NCBI RefSeq assembly: GCF_013141765.1
Contig: NZ_WHOD01000056.1
Coordinates: 113,414-177,413 of the forward strand
Direction of reading: 5' to 3'
Source: Paenibacillus foliorum
Lineage (GTDB): Bacteria; Bacillota; Bacilli; Paenibacillales; NBRC-103111
Length of the DNA stretch: 64,000 bases
A model generated the notes under the pieces. The model was not told where the DNA came from and searched no databases. It saw nothing but the letters and a program-made list of their open reading frames with translations. A program made the translations under genes and the position numbers. This document shows, piece by piece, positions 18,730 to 27,422 of this stretch; the stretch's first letter is position 1, and the number at the start of each line of letters is the position of its first letter.

Positions 18730-19352
18730 TAATCACAAAAAAGGAAAGCCTCATGAAAATAAATTTTCGTTCTTTCCAATGAATTTTGTAGATGAAGACG
18801 TAATGCCCGGGAGGCTTCCTGCACATTCCCTTGCATCAGGTGATGTAAAATTTGAGCGTTCTCCTCCCACTCCAGCTGACTGTGATCAATATTCATATTT
18901 TTTTGCAAAAAGACAAGGTAGCTTTGAATTCGTTCAATAAAACCGCAGACTACATTTTGCAGCATATCATTACCGCAATATTGTAGGGTTACACCGTGAA
19001 GAAGCTCGTTCATTTCAAAGACATACTGCAAAAATTCGCTATCGCTGACAGGCTTAACTTTGGAGAACGAATCCATCCTCTCTTTGATTTGAAGCAGTTC
19101 CTGCTCTGGAATGAGTGTGGCCGCTTTTTCAACCACAAGGGTTTCCAGGTGAATGCAAAGCTCGAACAATTCATTCAAATCTTTAAGCGACATGGGGGTC
19201 ACGAACATGCCTTAATAAGGGATCATACCCACGAAACCTTCAGAAGAAAGTCTGGATAGCGCTTCTCTAATCGGTATATTGCTTACCTCCAAATCACGAG
19301 CAAGCTTATCAATGTTCACCTTCTCGCCTGCCCGCCTGAACAACCACACAAT
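18729..19352 (-). pseudogene. GntR-family regulator (FCD type), broken by an in-frame stop
   Basis: The reverse strand encodes a normal GntR helix-turn-helix (GEKVNIDKLARDLEVSNIPI, then REALSRLSSEGFVGMIPY). A TAA stop at 19212-19214 then interrupts the frame exactly at the turn of the wing, and the same frame continues with GMFVTPMSLKDL and a full FCD ligand domain down to 18729. Upstream of about 19352 the usual first helix and a start codon cannot be recognised. The 159-residue downstream part might still be made from the ATG at 19208 but would not bind DNA. In the intact state it probably controlled the dehydratase gene at 17503. Confidence 0.8.
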
Positions 19353-19439
19353 GCAATGCTTAGAACTAATGATACGCGGAAACCGAGGTCGCTTTATATA
19401 GTAATAATTTAAGAAATACCTATCTTTTTTTTACTTTAA

Positions 19440-19555
19440 GAGGTTGTTCAAAAAGCCCTCCTTTTGATCACGAAGTTTCCCAGGAAGCTTACTCGGCGTC
19501 GAATCTTGCATTCACCATCGAAAACCGTGCTGAAAAGCTGACTTATTGAACTCTC
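19440..19555. mobile_element. MITE-like element, 116 bp, with 7-bp target duplication
   Basis: The ends are related inverted repeats: GAGGTTGTTCAAAAAGCC on the left, and GAGAGTTCAATAAGTCAGC on the complement of the right. The 7-mer ACTTTAA flanks both ends directly (19433-19439 and 19556-19562), as expected for a target duplication. There is no coding capacity. The GAGGTTGTTCAAAAAG type of end occurs on insertion sequences of Firmicutes, so it is probably moved by a transposase encoded elsewhere. Confidence 0.65.
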
Positions 19556-19570
19556 ACTTTAAACTATAAA

Positions 19571-19608
19571 ACCGCCCTTTTATTCAGAATAAATCCTGAA
19601 AGGGCGGT
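19571..19608 (-). terminator. Intrinsic terminator of the GH28-GH27 unit
   Basis: A 10-bp perfect stem (19571-19580 with 19599-19608) is followed on the minus strand by a T-rich stretch. It lies 45 nt after the stop of the alpha-galactosidase gene. Confidence 0.75.
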
Positions 19609-19653
19609 GGTTGTGATCTGTATGAATTCATCAATTTCCGGTGCTTTTCGCGT

Positions 19654-20934
19654 TTACTGGCTTAGCTTGTATAACACGCAGCCATGGGACGGTACTACAG
19701 CCTCAACCCTACCTATCACAGCGGGCAGGTACTTTTGCTCCCATAAATCCCTTAGCTCCATGCTCCCCGTCAGCTCTAGTAAATCAAGGTCAACGGATAC
19801 CGAGATTTCTTCACTTCCAAGGTTGAATAGAGCGAGGTAGACGTCACCGCCCTCATCCTTAGCCGTCCAGGCTACCCGATCCCCATCGCGAAATAGTTGG
19901 CGGTTCCAGTAGCTGTGACTCAATATTCGCAGCACTTCTTCATTGGTCAGCAAGGATAACGTCCATTCATCATTGTCCGGCATATGGCCTCCAAACATAA
20001 GCGGAGAGCGGAACATACACCATAGCGTCATCATGGTGCGCTGTTCGTCCTTGGTGAAGCGCGTAAGCCGGTTACCCGCATTCCGTTCCCGCGAACGAAT
20101 AGCCAAATGGCCGAGCGGAAGCATATCTGCATCCGGCCAATGCCCGAGTCCCACATAAGGCGCCCAGCTGTGACACTTGTCAAACATGACGATGAGATCC
20201 TTCCAATCGTCCCAGTAATCATCCGTCATCCGCCACATGTTGGCATGCTTGCGGAGGTGATCGCCTTCTTCAACTGGAGCAGGTCCCGGCGAGAGACTCA
20301 GCACGATATCTCGGCCGCATTGGCCGATAGCCTTATGCACGAGCTCTACCTCTCCCTTGTGATAACCGTACAGCTTGGATTGTGCAATGTCATCAACCTT
20401 AATGAAATCGACGCCCCATTCGGCATATAGGTTAAATAGCGAATTGTAGTACTCCTGTGCCCCCGGCTTGTTCGGGTTTACGCCGTACATATCTGTATTC
20501 CACGGACAGATCGAATTGGTATGGGCTATTTTTCTAGCTGTCACCGCTGAGCCGAGTACTTGCGTATCGCTATGAACAGCTTGCCTCGGAATCCCCCTCA
20601 TGATGTGCATACCGAATTTCAAGCCTTGACTATGGACGTAATCGGCCAACGGTTTAAAGCCCTTCCCCTCTGCTGCTGAAGGAAATCGCTTCACCGAGGG
20701 AAGCAACCGCCCATATTCATCCATCTCCAATGGAACGAAAGGACGGTAGTGCGATGATTCTGCATCAGGCTCATACCATTGAATATCGACGATGATATAT
20801 TCCCAACCGTATGGCTTTAGATGAGCAGCCATATAATCGGTATTGGCGATGACCTCCGCCTCCGTCACGCTGGTTCCAAAGCAATCCCAGCTGTTCCAGC
20901 CCATTGGAGGAGTTTTGGCTATAATGGCAGACAT
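19654..20934 (-). CDS. Alpha-galactosidase, glycoside hydrolase family 27
   Basis: This 426-residue enzyme opens with the GH27 signature TPPMGWNSWDCFG (8-20). The nucleophile is D181 in GVDFIKVDD, and the acid/base is D238 in MWRMTDDYWD. A small C-terminal beta-sandwich domain ends the protein. The ATG at 20934 follows GGAGGA with 8-nt spacing; the longer frame from 20952 is not used. There is no signal peptide, so it acts in the cytoplasm on imported galactosides. It lies downstream of the GH28 gene in the same direction and is followed by a terminator. Some GH27 members cleave beta-L-arabinopyranosides, so that activity is also possible. Confidence 0.9.
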   Translation of the reverse strand: MSAIIAKTPPMGWNSWDCFGTSVTEAEVIANTDYMAAHLKPYGWEYIIVDIQWYEPDAESSHYRPFVPLEMDEYGRLLPSVKRFPSAAEGKGFKPLADYVHSQGLKFGMHIMRGIPRQAVHSDTQVLGSAVTARKIAHTNSICPWNTDMYGVNPNKPGAQEYYNSLFNLYAEWGVDFIKVDDIAQSKLYGYHKGEVELVHKAIGQCGRDIVLSLSPGPAPVEEGDHLRKHANMWRMTDDYWDDWKDLIVMFDKCHSWAPYVGLGHWPDADMLPLGHLAIRSRERNAGNRLTRFTKDEQRTMMTLWCMFRSPLMFGGHMPDNDEWTLSLLTNEEVLRILSHSYWNRQLFRDGDRVAWTAKDEGGDVYLALFNLGSEEISVSVDLDLLELTGSMELRDLWEQKYLPAVIGRVEAVVPSHGCVLYKLSQ

Positions 20935-21138
20935 AAGATAGTTCCTCCTCATTCAGTCAATTTAAATATTCAATAAACCAACAAGAAAACATCCAGCTAA
21001 TTCCATCCGACAAGCTTATTTGTCTGTTTAGCTCGATAAGCTACCGCTAATTGATTCAGTTTCGGCCATTTCTAAACAAATGAGAAGAATAGCTTGAGGT
21101 ATTCCTGCTAGTCTTCTCCCATGCGAGGTCTACTAAGA

Positions 21139-22671
21139 TTAATCAGGCAAACGGTTAGCAGCGGCATAATAGTGTGGGCTCGACCCATCGGCAAACCGTA
21201 CTGCCATTTCTGCCTCCTGCAAGTCATTGCCAACCAAGAACAAACCACTTGCAACCACATCATCCAGCAGTAGAAATGTACCCGTTCCCGGCTCTGCTTT
21301 CGAATTTTGAACGGATATGCCGTCCGCATGCTTAAGCTCGATAGCCGTACCACCTGTTATGGCCGGTCCACCTCGGAATTCACTCAATGATAATTGCTCG
21401 AGGTGTTCCCCATACAACGCATTGGACCAATGCTTGTTTAGTGGGCTCTGCCACTCGATGTCGATGTCCTTCAGCGTGATACGCTTCCCGTAACGGCAGA
21501 AGACCGCTGGAATATGATGATGAAAAACCCCGCGGTAGGATGGATTCGAATCGAACACGCCACCCGGATATCCACTCTCATCACGCATCTTCAGCTTCAA
21601 ACCATGAATCGAGATGCCTTCGATGATACTCTCCTCTGAGCCTTCCAAATAAACGGCATTTTCTGCTTCGGCTAGTATATGCTCAAACCGGATGTTACGG
21701 ATAATCCCGGGAAAGCCATGCTCGCGTCTGCGCTCCGCCGTTACGAAGATTGCTTCACCTTTGCCCCACCATTTACGTTTGCGCTGCTGCTCGAATTCGT
21801 CGCTAAATAGCCGCGTCTGAACAATGATATTGGAAAATAATATATTTTCGATTGTACCGCCGTTTCTGGCCCAAACGCCCATTCCCCGATTCGAGTAACG
21901 GATCACACAGTTTTGAAACACAACATTCCGAATATCGGCGAACGTTTCTGTTCCTATCTTTAAAGCGCAGGATCTTGAAATCATCGTACAATTAGTAACC
22001 GTAATATTTTCGCAGGCTCCATATGTAGCGGCCCCATGTTTCGTTGTCTTCAACACAATGCAGTCATCCCCGGCTTCAATGTGGCAATCCGAGATATGTA
22101 CATCCGAGCAGCTATCCGGATCGATGCCATCATTGTTAGGACCGCGCAATTGACCAAGAATCTTAATTCCCTGCACATTAACCCGACGGCATCCGGTCAT
22201 GTGAAGACACCAGGACGAAGCTCGGAATAGGGTAACATCCCGGAATAGCACATCCGTACAGCCTTCTAAATCCACAAGCTTCGGACGAAAATCTTGCAGC
22301 GGCAGTAGCACGTGATCGCCTTGACCATCATCCGCCTGCAAAAATCTCTCTCCTTGGCCATCAATAGTTCCTGGACCCGTCACTGACACACAGCTGGCAT
22401 GACGCGCACTAATTAAGCCGCAGGTTCCCACATTGGGGTCGGGGGTAAAGTGCTTCTCATCCATACTGCTGATAATTCTACCCATCGCCTCCAAATGAAG
22501 GTTCACATTCGATTTCAGCATGATCGTGCCTGATAAATAATTGCCCTTCGGTACAATTACCGTCCCGCCTCCTTGCTCAGTGCAAGAGTCGATTGCTGCT
22601 TGTATAGCTCGAGTGTCCAGTACAATTCCATCCCCAACCGCACCAAAATCTTTAATGTTAATAGCGCTCAT
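21139..22671 (-). CDS. Polygalacturonase-like enzyme, glycoside hydrolase family 28
   Basis: This 510-residue right-handed beta-helix protein begins like many bacterial GH28 enzymes (NIKDFGAVGDG). It carries NNDGID (179-184) and AGDDCIVLKT (200-209), which hold the catalytic aspartates. The usual third motif (GHG) appears as KHG at 211-213. There is no signal peptide, so it probably removes galacturonate from oligosaccharides inside the cell (exo type). AAAGGGG precedes the start. It is the first gene of a unit with the GH27 gene. Confidence 0.87.
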   Translation of the reverse strand: MSAINIKDFGAVGDGIVLDTRAIQAAIDSCTEQGGGTVIVPKGNYLSGTIMLKSNVNLHLEAMGRIISSMDEKHFTPDPNVGTCGLISARHASCVSVTGPGTIDGQGERFLQADDGQGDHVLLPLQDFRPKLVDLEGCTDVLFRDVTLFRASSWCLHMTGCRRVNVQGIKILGQLRGPNNDGIDPDSCSDVHISDCHIEAGDDCIVLKTTKHGAATYGACENITVTNCTMISRSCALKIGTETFADIRNVVFQNCVIRYSNRGMGVWARNGGTIENILFSNIIVQTRLFSDEFEQQRKRKWWGKGEAIFVTAERRREHGFPGIIRNIRFEHILAEAENAVYLEGSEESIIEGISIHGLKLKMRDESGYPGGVFDSNPSYRGVFHHHIPAVFCRYGKRITLKDIDIEWQSPLNKHWSNALYGEHLEQLSLSEFRGGPAITGGTAIELKHADGISVQNSKAEPGTGTFLLLDDVVASGLFLVGNDLQEAEMAVRFADGSSPHYYAAANRLPD

Positions 22672-22788
22672 AACAATCCCCTTTCAATATATAACAGCGT
22701 ACTAAGTTGCCGGATTCCTGTCGACAATCCCAATAGCATCTATCAATGGGAATAATCATCGGGGCAGACCTTATAATCATTACAGCGC

Positions 22789-22828
22789 AAAAAAAGCCGC
22801 CCTTTTCAATTAATATTGAAAGGGCAGC
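22789..22828 (-). terminator. Intrinsic terminator after the AraC-type regulator
   Basis: The stem joins 22796-22810 and 22815-22828 with one bulge, and seven T follow on the minus strand (complement of 22789-22795). It would end the transcript of the regulator gene at 22988 after a 160-nt 3' untranslated region that contains the 9-nt repeats. Confidence 0.75.
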
Positions 22829-22841
22829 TGACATGATGGCT

Positions 22842-22974
22842 CATACAGTTCATGCGATTAACGCCATTCACGTGGTTCACTCGATTCACTCGGTGCACGC
22901 TGCTCAAGCATTTCACGCGCGGTTCACGCAGCTTCATGCCGTACACGTAGTTCACTCTGTTTCATTCGTATCAC
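22842..22974. repeat. Degenerate 9-nt tandem repeat tract
   Basis: On the plus strand the triplet CAC or CAT recurs at 22842, 22851, 22869, 22878, 22887, 22896, 22914, 22925, 22935, 22944, 22953, 22963 and 22972. Variants AAC and CAA fill 22860 and 22905. The spacing is 9 nt throughout, except one 11-nt and two 10-nt steps. On the minus strand the unit is about CRTGAAYNN. The tract lies between the stop of the regulator gene and its terminator. No known repeat class fits. Confidence 0.6.
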
Positions 22975-22987
22975 GTGTATTTATTCA

Positions 22988-25294
22988 TTACCGGTGCTTT
23001 TCACGATACTGACCAGGCGTCATATCTTCCAGCTTGCGGAAATACCTGATAAAATTTTGTGAATTATGGTATTGGAGCCTTTCAGCAATTTCGTTAATCT
23101 TCATATCCGTCTCAACCAGCCATTGCTTTGCTACGGACAGTCTATATTTCGATAGGTAGTCGCTGAAATTACTACCGGTCTCCTTGCGGAATACCGTCTT
23201 TATATAATTGGGATGGTAATTCAACCTGGATGCGCACAGCTCTAAAGTAAGCTCGCTTTCAAACTCCTTATGAATCATGTCCAGCATCCGTTCGGATATT
23301 TTCTTATTCTGACTTTCCCAGCGTTGGTGCAGCGCGGCCATCATCGGTTCGATAACATCATGGAAGATCCATTCTTCGATCTCTTCGGCCGTCTTTAGCT
23401 CAAGCAGATGCTCGTTAATAGGTTTACCGGATGCCTGGAGTGAATTCATGGTCTCCCCTGCTTCCTGCCATTCCCGAATTAAATCGATTAACAGCCTCGT
23501 CATAGCCATCTGAAAATCATAGTAACGTGGATAATCGCCCAACACTTTTTGAATAAATTCTTTTAAAATATCCCGCGCTTTATCCCTTTCCTCCATCTTA
23601 ACCGCTTCGATCAGCTCTTTCTCGAGCCAATCCGGATAGGCCGCGGCAATTCGTGTGTCGGGTAATACGCTGTCAAAAGGCAGAATCACTTGCTCGCCGA
23701 AACGCACTCTGTAGGTTAAAGCTTCCAGACTTTGCTTATAGGCATGTGGCGTATCATTGATATCTGTATAGAGACGGCTGATGCCGATGCTGATCTTGAG
23801 GTTTAGCAGCTCCCGGATTGTTGCTTGAATACGTTCGGCAAACCGATATAAGTCATTCCCATAATCATTGCCTTCTTCTATTCCGCTGCGGCATATGGTT
23901 ACTTGATTATTCACCATAACAACAGGCTCCAAACGTTGTGTTGCAGGAATCAGCTCCCCCACAATATTGTTAACGGCAAACATCAATAAATCAAAATCAC
24001 CCTCGGTGTATCTTGTATTCTCTATGGTATCGATCTGGACTGTCATAACGCCGAACTGAGCAGGCTCTGAATCATAAGAGAACTGCATCCAACGCTCCCG
24101 CGTTTCTCCAGGTCGGATTTCCCCTTGCAGAAGCCTGCGAATAAAGAAGGCCTCCAGCTGCTTGGAATGCTTGCGCAGCTGATCACGCAGCTCCGTCTGA
24201 GAACTTCGCAGCGAATGAATATGATCTCCGATAAATTGAAGCTCATCCTTGATGTGACCGTCATTGGACGATTGATCGCTGACAGCAAAGGACAGTATAC
24301 GTTGAATCGGTGAATACATACGTTTGGATCCCGCCCAGGACAGGAAGAAGATTACTAAGAAAACTCCAAGCGACACATACAGAGTATACCAGCCTATAGC
24401 TCGAGAATCCTTGGTGATATCGCTTACAGAGGAGAAGGATAAATACTTCCAACCGTTGTATTCAGAGCTGAGGTACATGACACCGATCGTCTCATTATGT
24501 GTCTTAAACGTTAAGTAACCTCTATCCTTGTTATCGGATTTATTAATGCTTTCTATGGCGTGGTTCAGCTCTTCCGAAGATTGGATTACTCGTCCCTCGG
24601 GCTGCGTTAACAACCGGTTATCTCGATCCAGAATGACAGTCTCGCGGTCTGCAGACTCATTGAAAACAAGCTTCTCCAACGAATAGGCAGGAAGCTCGCC
24701 AATAATCACCCCGGTGGTATTCGGCGAGTTAAGCGGCAGCTTCTTTATAAGTCTGACACCTGAGGCTGGGTCATGAGATACGCTTTGTGCAGTTGGGCTG
24801 TCCTTCTGATCCTGTAAGGTGACACTTGTCCAATAGGAAGCAGCCGAAGATTGAAAGTAGCTCTGGACAGCCTTGCTCATGCTCGAGTCCTCCAGCTTTG
24901 AGTAGCCTTGGTTGGATATGATCCATCCATGCTTCAGATTGGCTAGATACACGTTCTTCGCACCCAGCTCGAACGGCTGCATTTTGTTCAGCCCCGCCGT
25001 CAGCTCATTTAACATTTCAAAATTACGCTCGGTGATGGACGTTTGAAGTGCTTCCCTTACGAGTGTGGTGCTCACATACTGCGTCATGAGGTTCTCAAAT
25101 AGCTGCAGCACTTGTTCCACATTCTTTTGTGTTTGCTGCAGAAGTTGCATATTACTATCATTAACCTTCTGCTGAACACTGTCCTTCGCCCGAATAAAAG
25201 ATAAGGTGCCTAATGTAACCACTGGAACTGTGCCGATAAGGAGACTAAATATGAGGAGTCGTACCAAATACTTGGATGTAAACAGCCTTGACAT
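22988..25294 (-). CDS. Membrane-bound AraC-type transcriptional regulator
   Basis: This 768-residue protein joins an extracellular sensor to DNA binding in one chain. Transmembrane segments lie at about 10-30 and 295-320, with a Cache-like region between. Coiled linker sequences follow, and the last 100 residues are an AraC domain (INEIAERLQYHNSQNFIRYF and the end block TPGQYREKHR). The ATG at 25294 is preferred because GGGAGG lies upstream at good spacing. It sits between the GH43/importer genes and the GH28/GH27 genes, so it probably controls this galacturonan/galactoside island. No kinase domain is present. Confidence 0.88.
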   Translation of the reverse strand: MSRLFTSKYLVRLLIFSLLIGTVPVVTLGTLSFIRAKDSVQQKVNDSNMQLLQQTQKNVEQVLQLFENLMTQYVSTTLVREALQTSITERNFEMLNELTAGLNKMQPFELGAKNVYLANLKHGWIISNQGYSKLEDSSMSKAVQSYFQSSAASYWTSVTLQDQKDSPTAQSVSHDPASGVRLIKKLPLNSPNTTGVIIGELPAYSLEKLVFNESADRETVILDRDNRLLTQPEGRVIQSSEELNHAIESINKSDNKDRGYLTFKTHNETIGVMYLSSEYNGWKYLSFSSVSDITKDSRAIGWYTLYVSLGVFLVIFFLSWAGSKRMYSPIQRILSFAVSDQSSNDGHIKDELQFIGDHIHSLRSSQTELRDQLRKHSKQLEAFFIRRLLQGEIRPGETRERWMQFSYDSEPAQFGVMTVQIDTIENTRYTEGDFDLLMFAVNNIVGELIPATQRLEPVVMVNNQVTICRSGIEEGNDYGNDLYRFAERIQATIRELLNLKISIGISRLYTDINDTPHAYKQSLEALTYRVRFGEQVILPFDSVLPDTRIAAAYPDWLEKELIEAVKMEERDKARDILKEFIQKVLGDYPRYYDFQMAMTRLLIDLIREWQEAGETMNSLQASGKPINEHLLELKTAEEIEEWIFHDVIEPMMAALHQRWESQNKKISERMLDMIHKEFESELTLELCASRLNYHPNYIKTVFRKETGSNFSDYLSKYRLSVAKQWLVETDMKINEIAERLQYHNSQNFIRYFRKLEDMTPGQYREKHR

Positions 25295-25384
25295 ACGGTC
25301 CCCTCCCATACAGTGTGAAAAATAAGCAATATTTATATTGTAGTATATTTAGCACAAAAGCTCAAAAGGTACCCCTTAAGGAAT

Positions 25385-25430
25385 AAAAAAACTGCGGAGG
25401 TGGTCCTGAATGACCTCCATGCAGCTTTTT
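25385..25430 (-). terminator. Intrinsic terminator of the GH43 genes
   Basis: A stem of ten or more pairs (CTGC plus GGAGGT with ACCTCC plus GCAG) is bounded by A6 on the plus strand, which gives T6 on the minus strand. It lies about 95 nt after the stop of the GH43-like gene at 25524. Confidence 0.75.
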
Positions 25431-25523
25431 CAAAATTGAGCATGACGATTTCGAGTTCCGTTTCCCCAAACTTTCGCTACCTCGATGCTCTTATCCATAA
25501 TGTGTGGAAAGTATTTATTAGTA

Positions 25524-26435
25524 TTACGGCCATTGCCACTCGACAAGATCGTCACTCCACGCAATCCCAATGCATGCATAAGTGTCGAAAATAGTGCGTT
25601 CATCCTCCGGGCCAGTTCCGTGAAAGAACATAAGGAACTTCCCGATCCCCTTTACAAATCTGCAGTCTAATACAAAACCGGCCGTAATTCTTCCCCTAGC
25701 CCAGTCCCAATCCTGCTGTCCAAAAGTCAATATGCCCTCGTCATGAACCCAATTTTTCAAATCGAACGATCTCATTACTCCGATGCCATTCTCCGGAGAG
25801 TGGAACATTACGTATTGATCCTTTTCATTCAAAATACAAACGTTCTCTCCAGCGCTTTCGTTCCCATAATAGGTCCAATGCTTCAAATCATACGAGTACG
25901 AAAGACTTACGCCATTCTGTTTATAGAAACACCACCATTTACCCGGTTCATCCTTACTTTCGATCAAATAGGGGTCTATCATTCGTCCTAGCTGCTCGAT
26001 TGGAGTTTCCTCTCCCTTCAACAGGAGCGGTTCCGGCTCTGTCCAATGAACGAGGTCCATGCTTTCCATACTCCAAATCCGAGAGCTCGCATTGCCATAC
26101 TTTTCCCCACTAGGCCTTGGATAAGTTTGCAGACACATAACCCAGCGATCGTTGTGACGGATTATGTTGCCTGGGCTTGAGAAGTTCAAGCCGTTGTCTC
26201 TCGGAGTCAAACGTCTCGATTCGCTCCAATTCACCAGATCCCGGCTTTCACTCATTGCCGTATACATATATACTTGTCCGTCTGGCTCTGTCTCGACCAA
26301 GGTATAGTACAGCCTGAAAACACCTGCATAATAGTGAACCGTAGGGTCCCGATACGCGATGTGACTACTGCCTTGAAGCACTATGGGTGACTGAATATGG
26401 TTCAGATTATATGCGTTCAAGTCTGCCCCTCCCAT
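25524..26435 (-). CDS. Five-bladed beta-propeller glycosidase, GH43-like
   Basis: This 303-residue protein shows the propeller pattern of clan GH-F/J enzymes: YRDPTVHYYAGVFRLYYT near D30, later SPGNIIRHNDRWVM, and MIDPYLIESKD with a second aspartate. The general acid Glu is not clear, so the activity is uncertain. There is no signal peptide. The ATG at 26435 has no good ribosome binding site. The in-frame TTG at 26420 lies just after GGGAGGGG and may be the true start. It follows the next GH43 gene by 3 nt. It probably acts on arabinose, xylose or galactose side chains of imported oligosaccharides. Confidence 0.78.
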   Translation of the reverse strand: MGGADLNAYNLNHIQSPIVLQGSSHIAYRDPTVHYYAGVFRLYYTLVETEPDGQVYMYTAMSESRDLVNWSESRRLTPRDNGLNFSSPGNIIRHNDRWVMCLQTYPRPSGEKYGNASSRIWSMESMDLVHWTEPEPLLLKGEETPIEQLGRMIDPYLIESKDEPGKWWCFYKQNGVSLSYSYDLKHWTYYGNESAGENVCILNEKDQYVMFHSPENGIGVMRSFDLKNWVHDEGILTFGQQDWDWARGRITAGFVLDCRFVKGIGKFLMFFHGTGPEDERTIFDTYACIGIAWSDDLVEWQWP

Positions 26436-26438
26436 CCA

Positions 26439-27335
26439 TCAATCTTGATCCGAAAGAATAACTGCCGGCCGTATTCGTAAGTCCTCATCAAACTCAACCT
26501 TCAGTATGGCCGGCCGTTCCCGAAACGGGGCATTGGAGTCGTTACCGAAGAACGTACTCCACCACTGCCCGTCCTTATCCTGAAAGAACATATTGTGTCC
26601 GCCATACGGAACCGCCAGATAACGATCACCATAAGGACCATATACATGCTCTGAGCTCGCAACGAAGCAATGATAATCACCATCAATGAATTCAGCACCG
26701 GCTAGATGGTATCTACCAAGCGCCTTGAATAGAAACGTTCCCTCAAAACCAACATGCTCGGCATTAGCCGGACATAGCAGCCGCAGTTCCTCCGCCAAGC
26801 CTGTCATATCCTCATTCATCCGAGCAATCTTGCCGTTATCGCACAGAAAATATACGGCCCCATCATCGTCCTCAAAGAGTGAAGCGTCAATATGCGGACT
26901 AAGCGGTGAGTTCACAGCGATAGCATCTACATAAGGCCCTTCTGCGCGTCCGCTGATGCTCTTTAACAGACCATTCCCTAGTCTGGGAATGCTGTACGTG
27001 AGCCAGAAGGTTCCCTTGATAGAGTGTATTTCGGGCGCCCAAAGCGGTCGAAATGGCACGCCGTCTCGAAGCCCTGTTTCCTTCTGCCAAGTACCGTCAC
27101 GATCCACATTCCATACAATGGAGCGTCTGCGCGGTTCCGTTATAACGGGGCTCCATTGAATCAGGTCTACTGATTTCCACACCTGAATATCTCCTGTTAC
27201 GGCCCACCAATCAGGAGCTCCTGTTGTTCCCGTCAAATAATAATAACCGTCATCTCCAAGACAAATAGAGGTATCGCGAATCGGATAATCGAACAACGGC
27301 TCAAGTAGCTGCGGTAAACGTAGATTATTTGTCAT
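26439..27335 (-). CDS. Glycoside hydrolase family 43-type enzyme
   Basis: This is a five-bladed propeller of about 298 residues with the three expected acidic residues: IRDTSICLGDDGYYYLTGT (base Asp), SPHIDASLFEDDDG (second Asp) and HVGFEGTFLF (acid Glu). Three ATG codons stand in a row; the one at 27335 has GAGG at 8-nt spacing. There is no signal peptide. It follows the binding-protein gene of the Lpl-type importer after a terminator-like hairpin and is coupled to a second GH43-like gene. The family includes alpha-L-arabinofuranosidases, beta-xylosidases and galactan beta-galactosidases. Confidence 0.85.
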   Translation of the reverse strand: MTNNLRLPQLLEPLFDYPIRDTSICLGDDGYYYLTGTTGAPDWWAVTGDIQVWKSVDLIQWSPVITEPRRRSIVWNVDRDGTWQKETGLRDGVPFRPLWAPEIHSIKGTFWLTYSIPRLGNGLLKSISGRAEGPYVDAIAVNSPLSPHIDASLFEDDDGAVYFLCDNGKIARMNEDMTGLAEELRLLCPANAEHVGFEGTFLFKALGRYHLAGAEFIDGDYHCFVASSEHVYGPYGDRYLAVPYGGHNMFFQDKDGQWWSTFFGNDSNAPFRERPAILKVEFDEDLRIRPAVILSDQD

Positions 27336-27376
27336 CATCATTACCTCGCATGAATAGTTAAAATTCCATAGATGCT

Positions 27377-27411
27377 AAAAGGAATTCCGCCGAAGGTCGG
27401 CGGATTCCTTT
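27377..27411 (-). terminator. Hairpin terminator after the binding-protein gene
   Basis: The stem AAAGGAATTCCGCCGA/TCGGCGGATTCCTTT has one mismatch and a 3-nt loop, followed by T4 on the minus strand. It lies 12 nt after the stop at 27423 and may only partly stop transcription into the GH43 genes. Confidence 0.7.
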
Positions 27412-27422
27412 AGAGATCCTAT

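Noticed and set aside
19206..19216. Stop-codon readthrough in the GntR gene
   Set aside because: The stop is TAA, not the TGA used for selenocysteine, no recoding element is seen, and the upstream end of the gene is also degraded; mutation is simpler.
22842..22974. CRISPR array
   Set aside because: The unit is only 9 nt, the copies are not identical, there are no spacers and no cas genes are present.
22746..23012. His-rich open frame on the plus strand (H every third residue)
   Set aside because: It is a by-product of the 9-nt repeat, runs through the terminator at 22789-22828 and into the 3' end of the regulator gene, and has no ribosome binding site.
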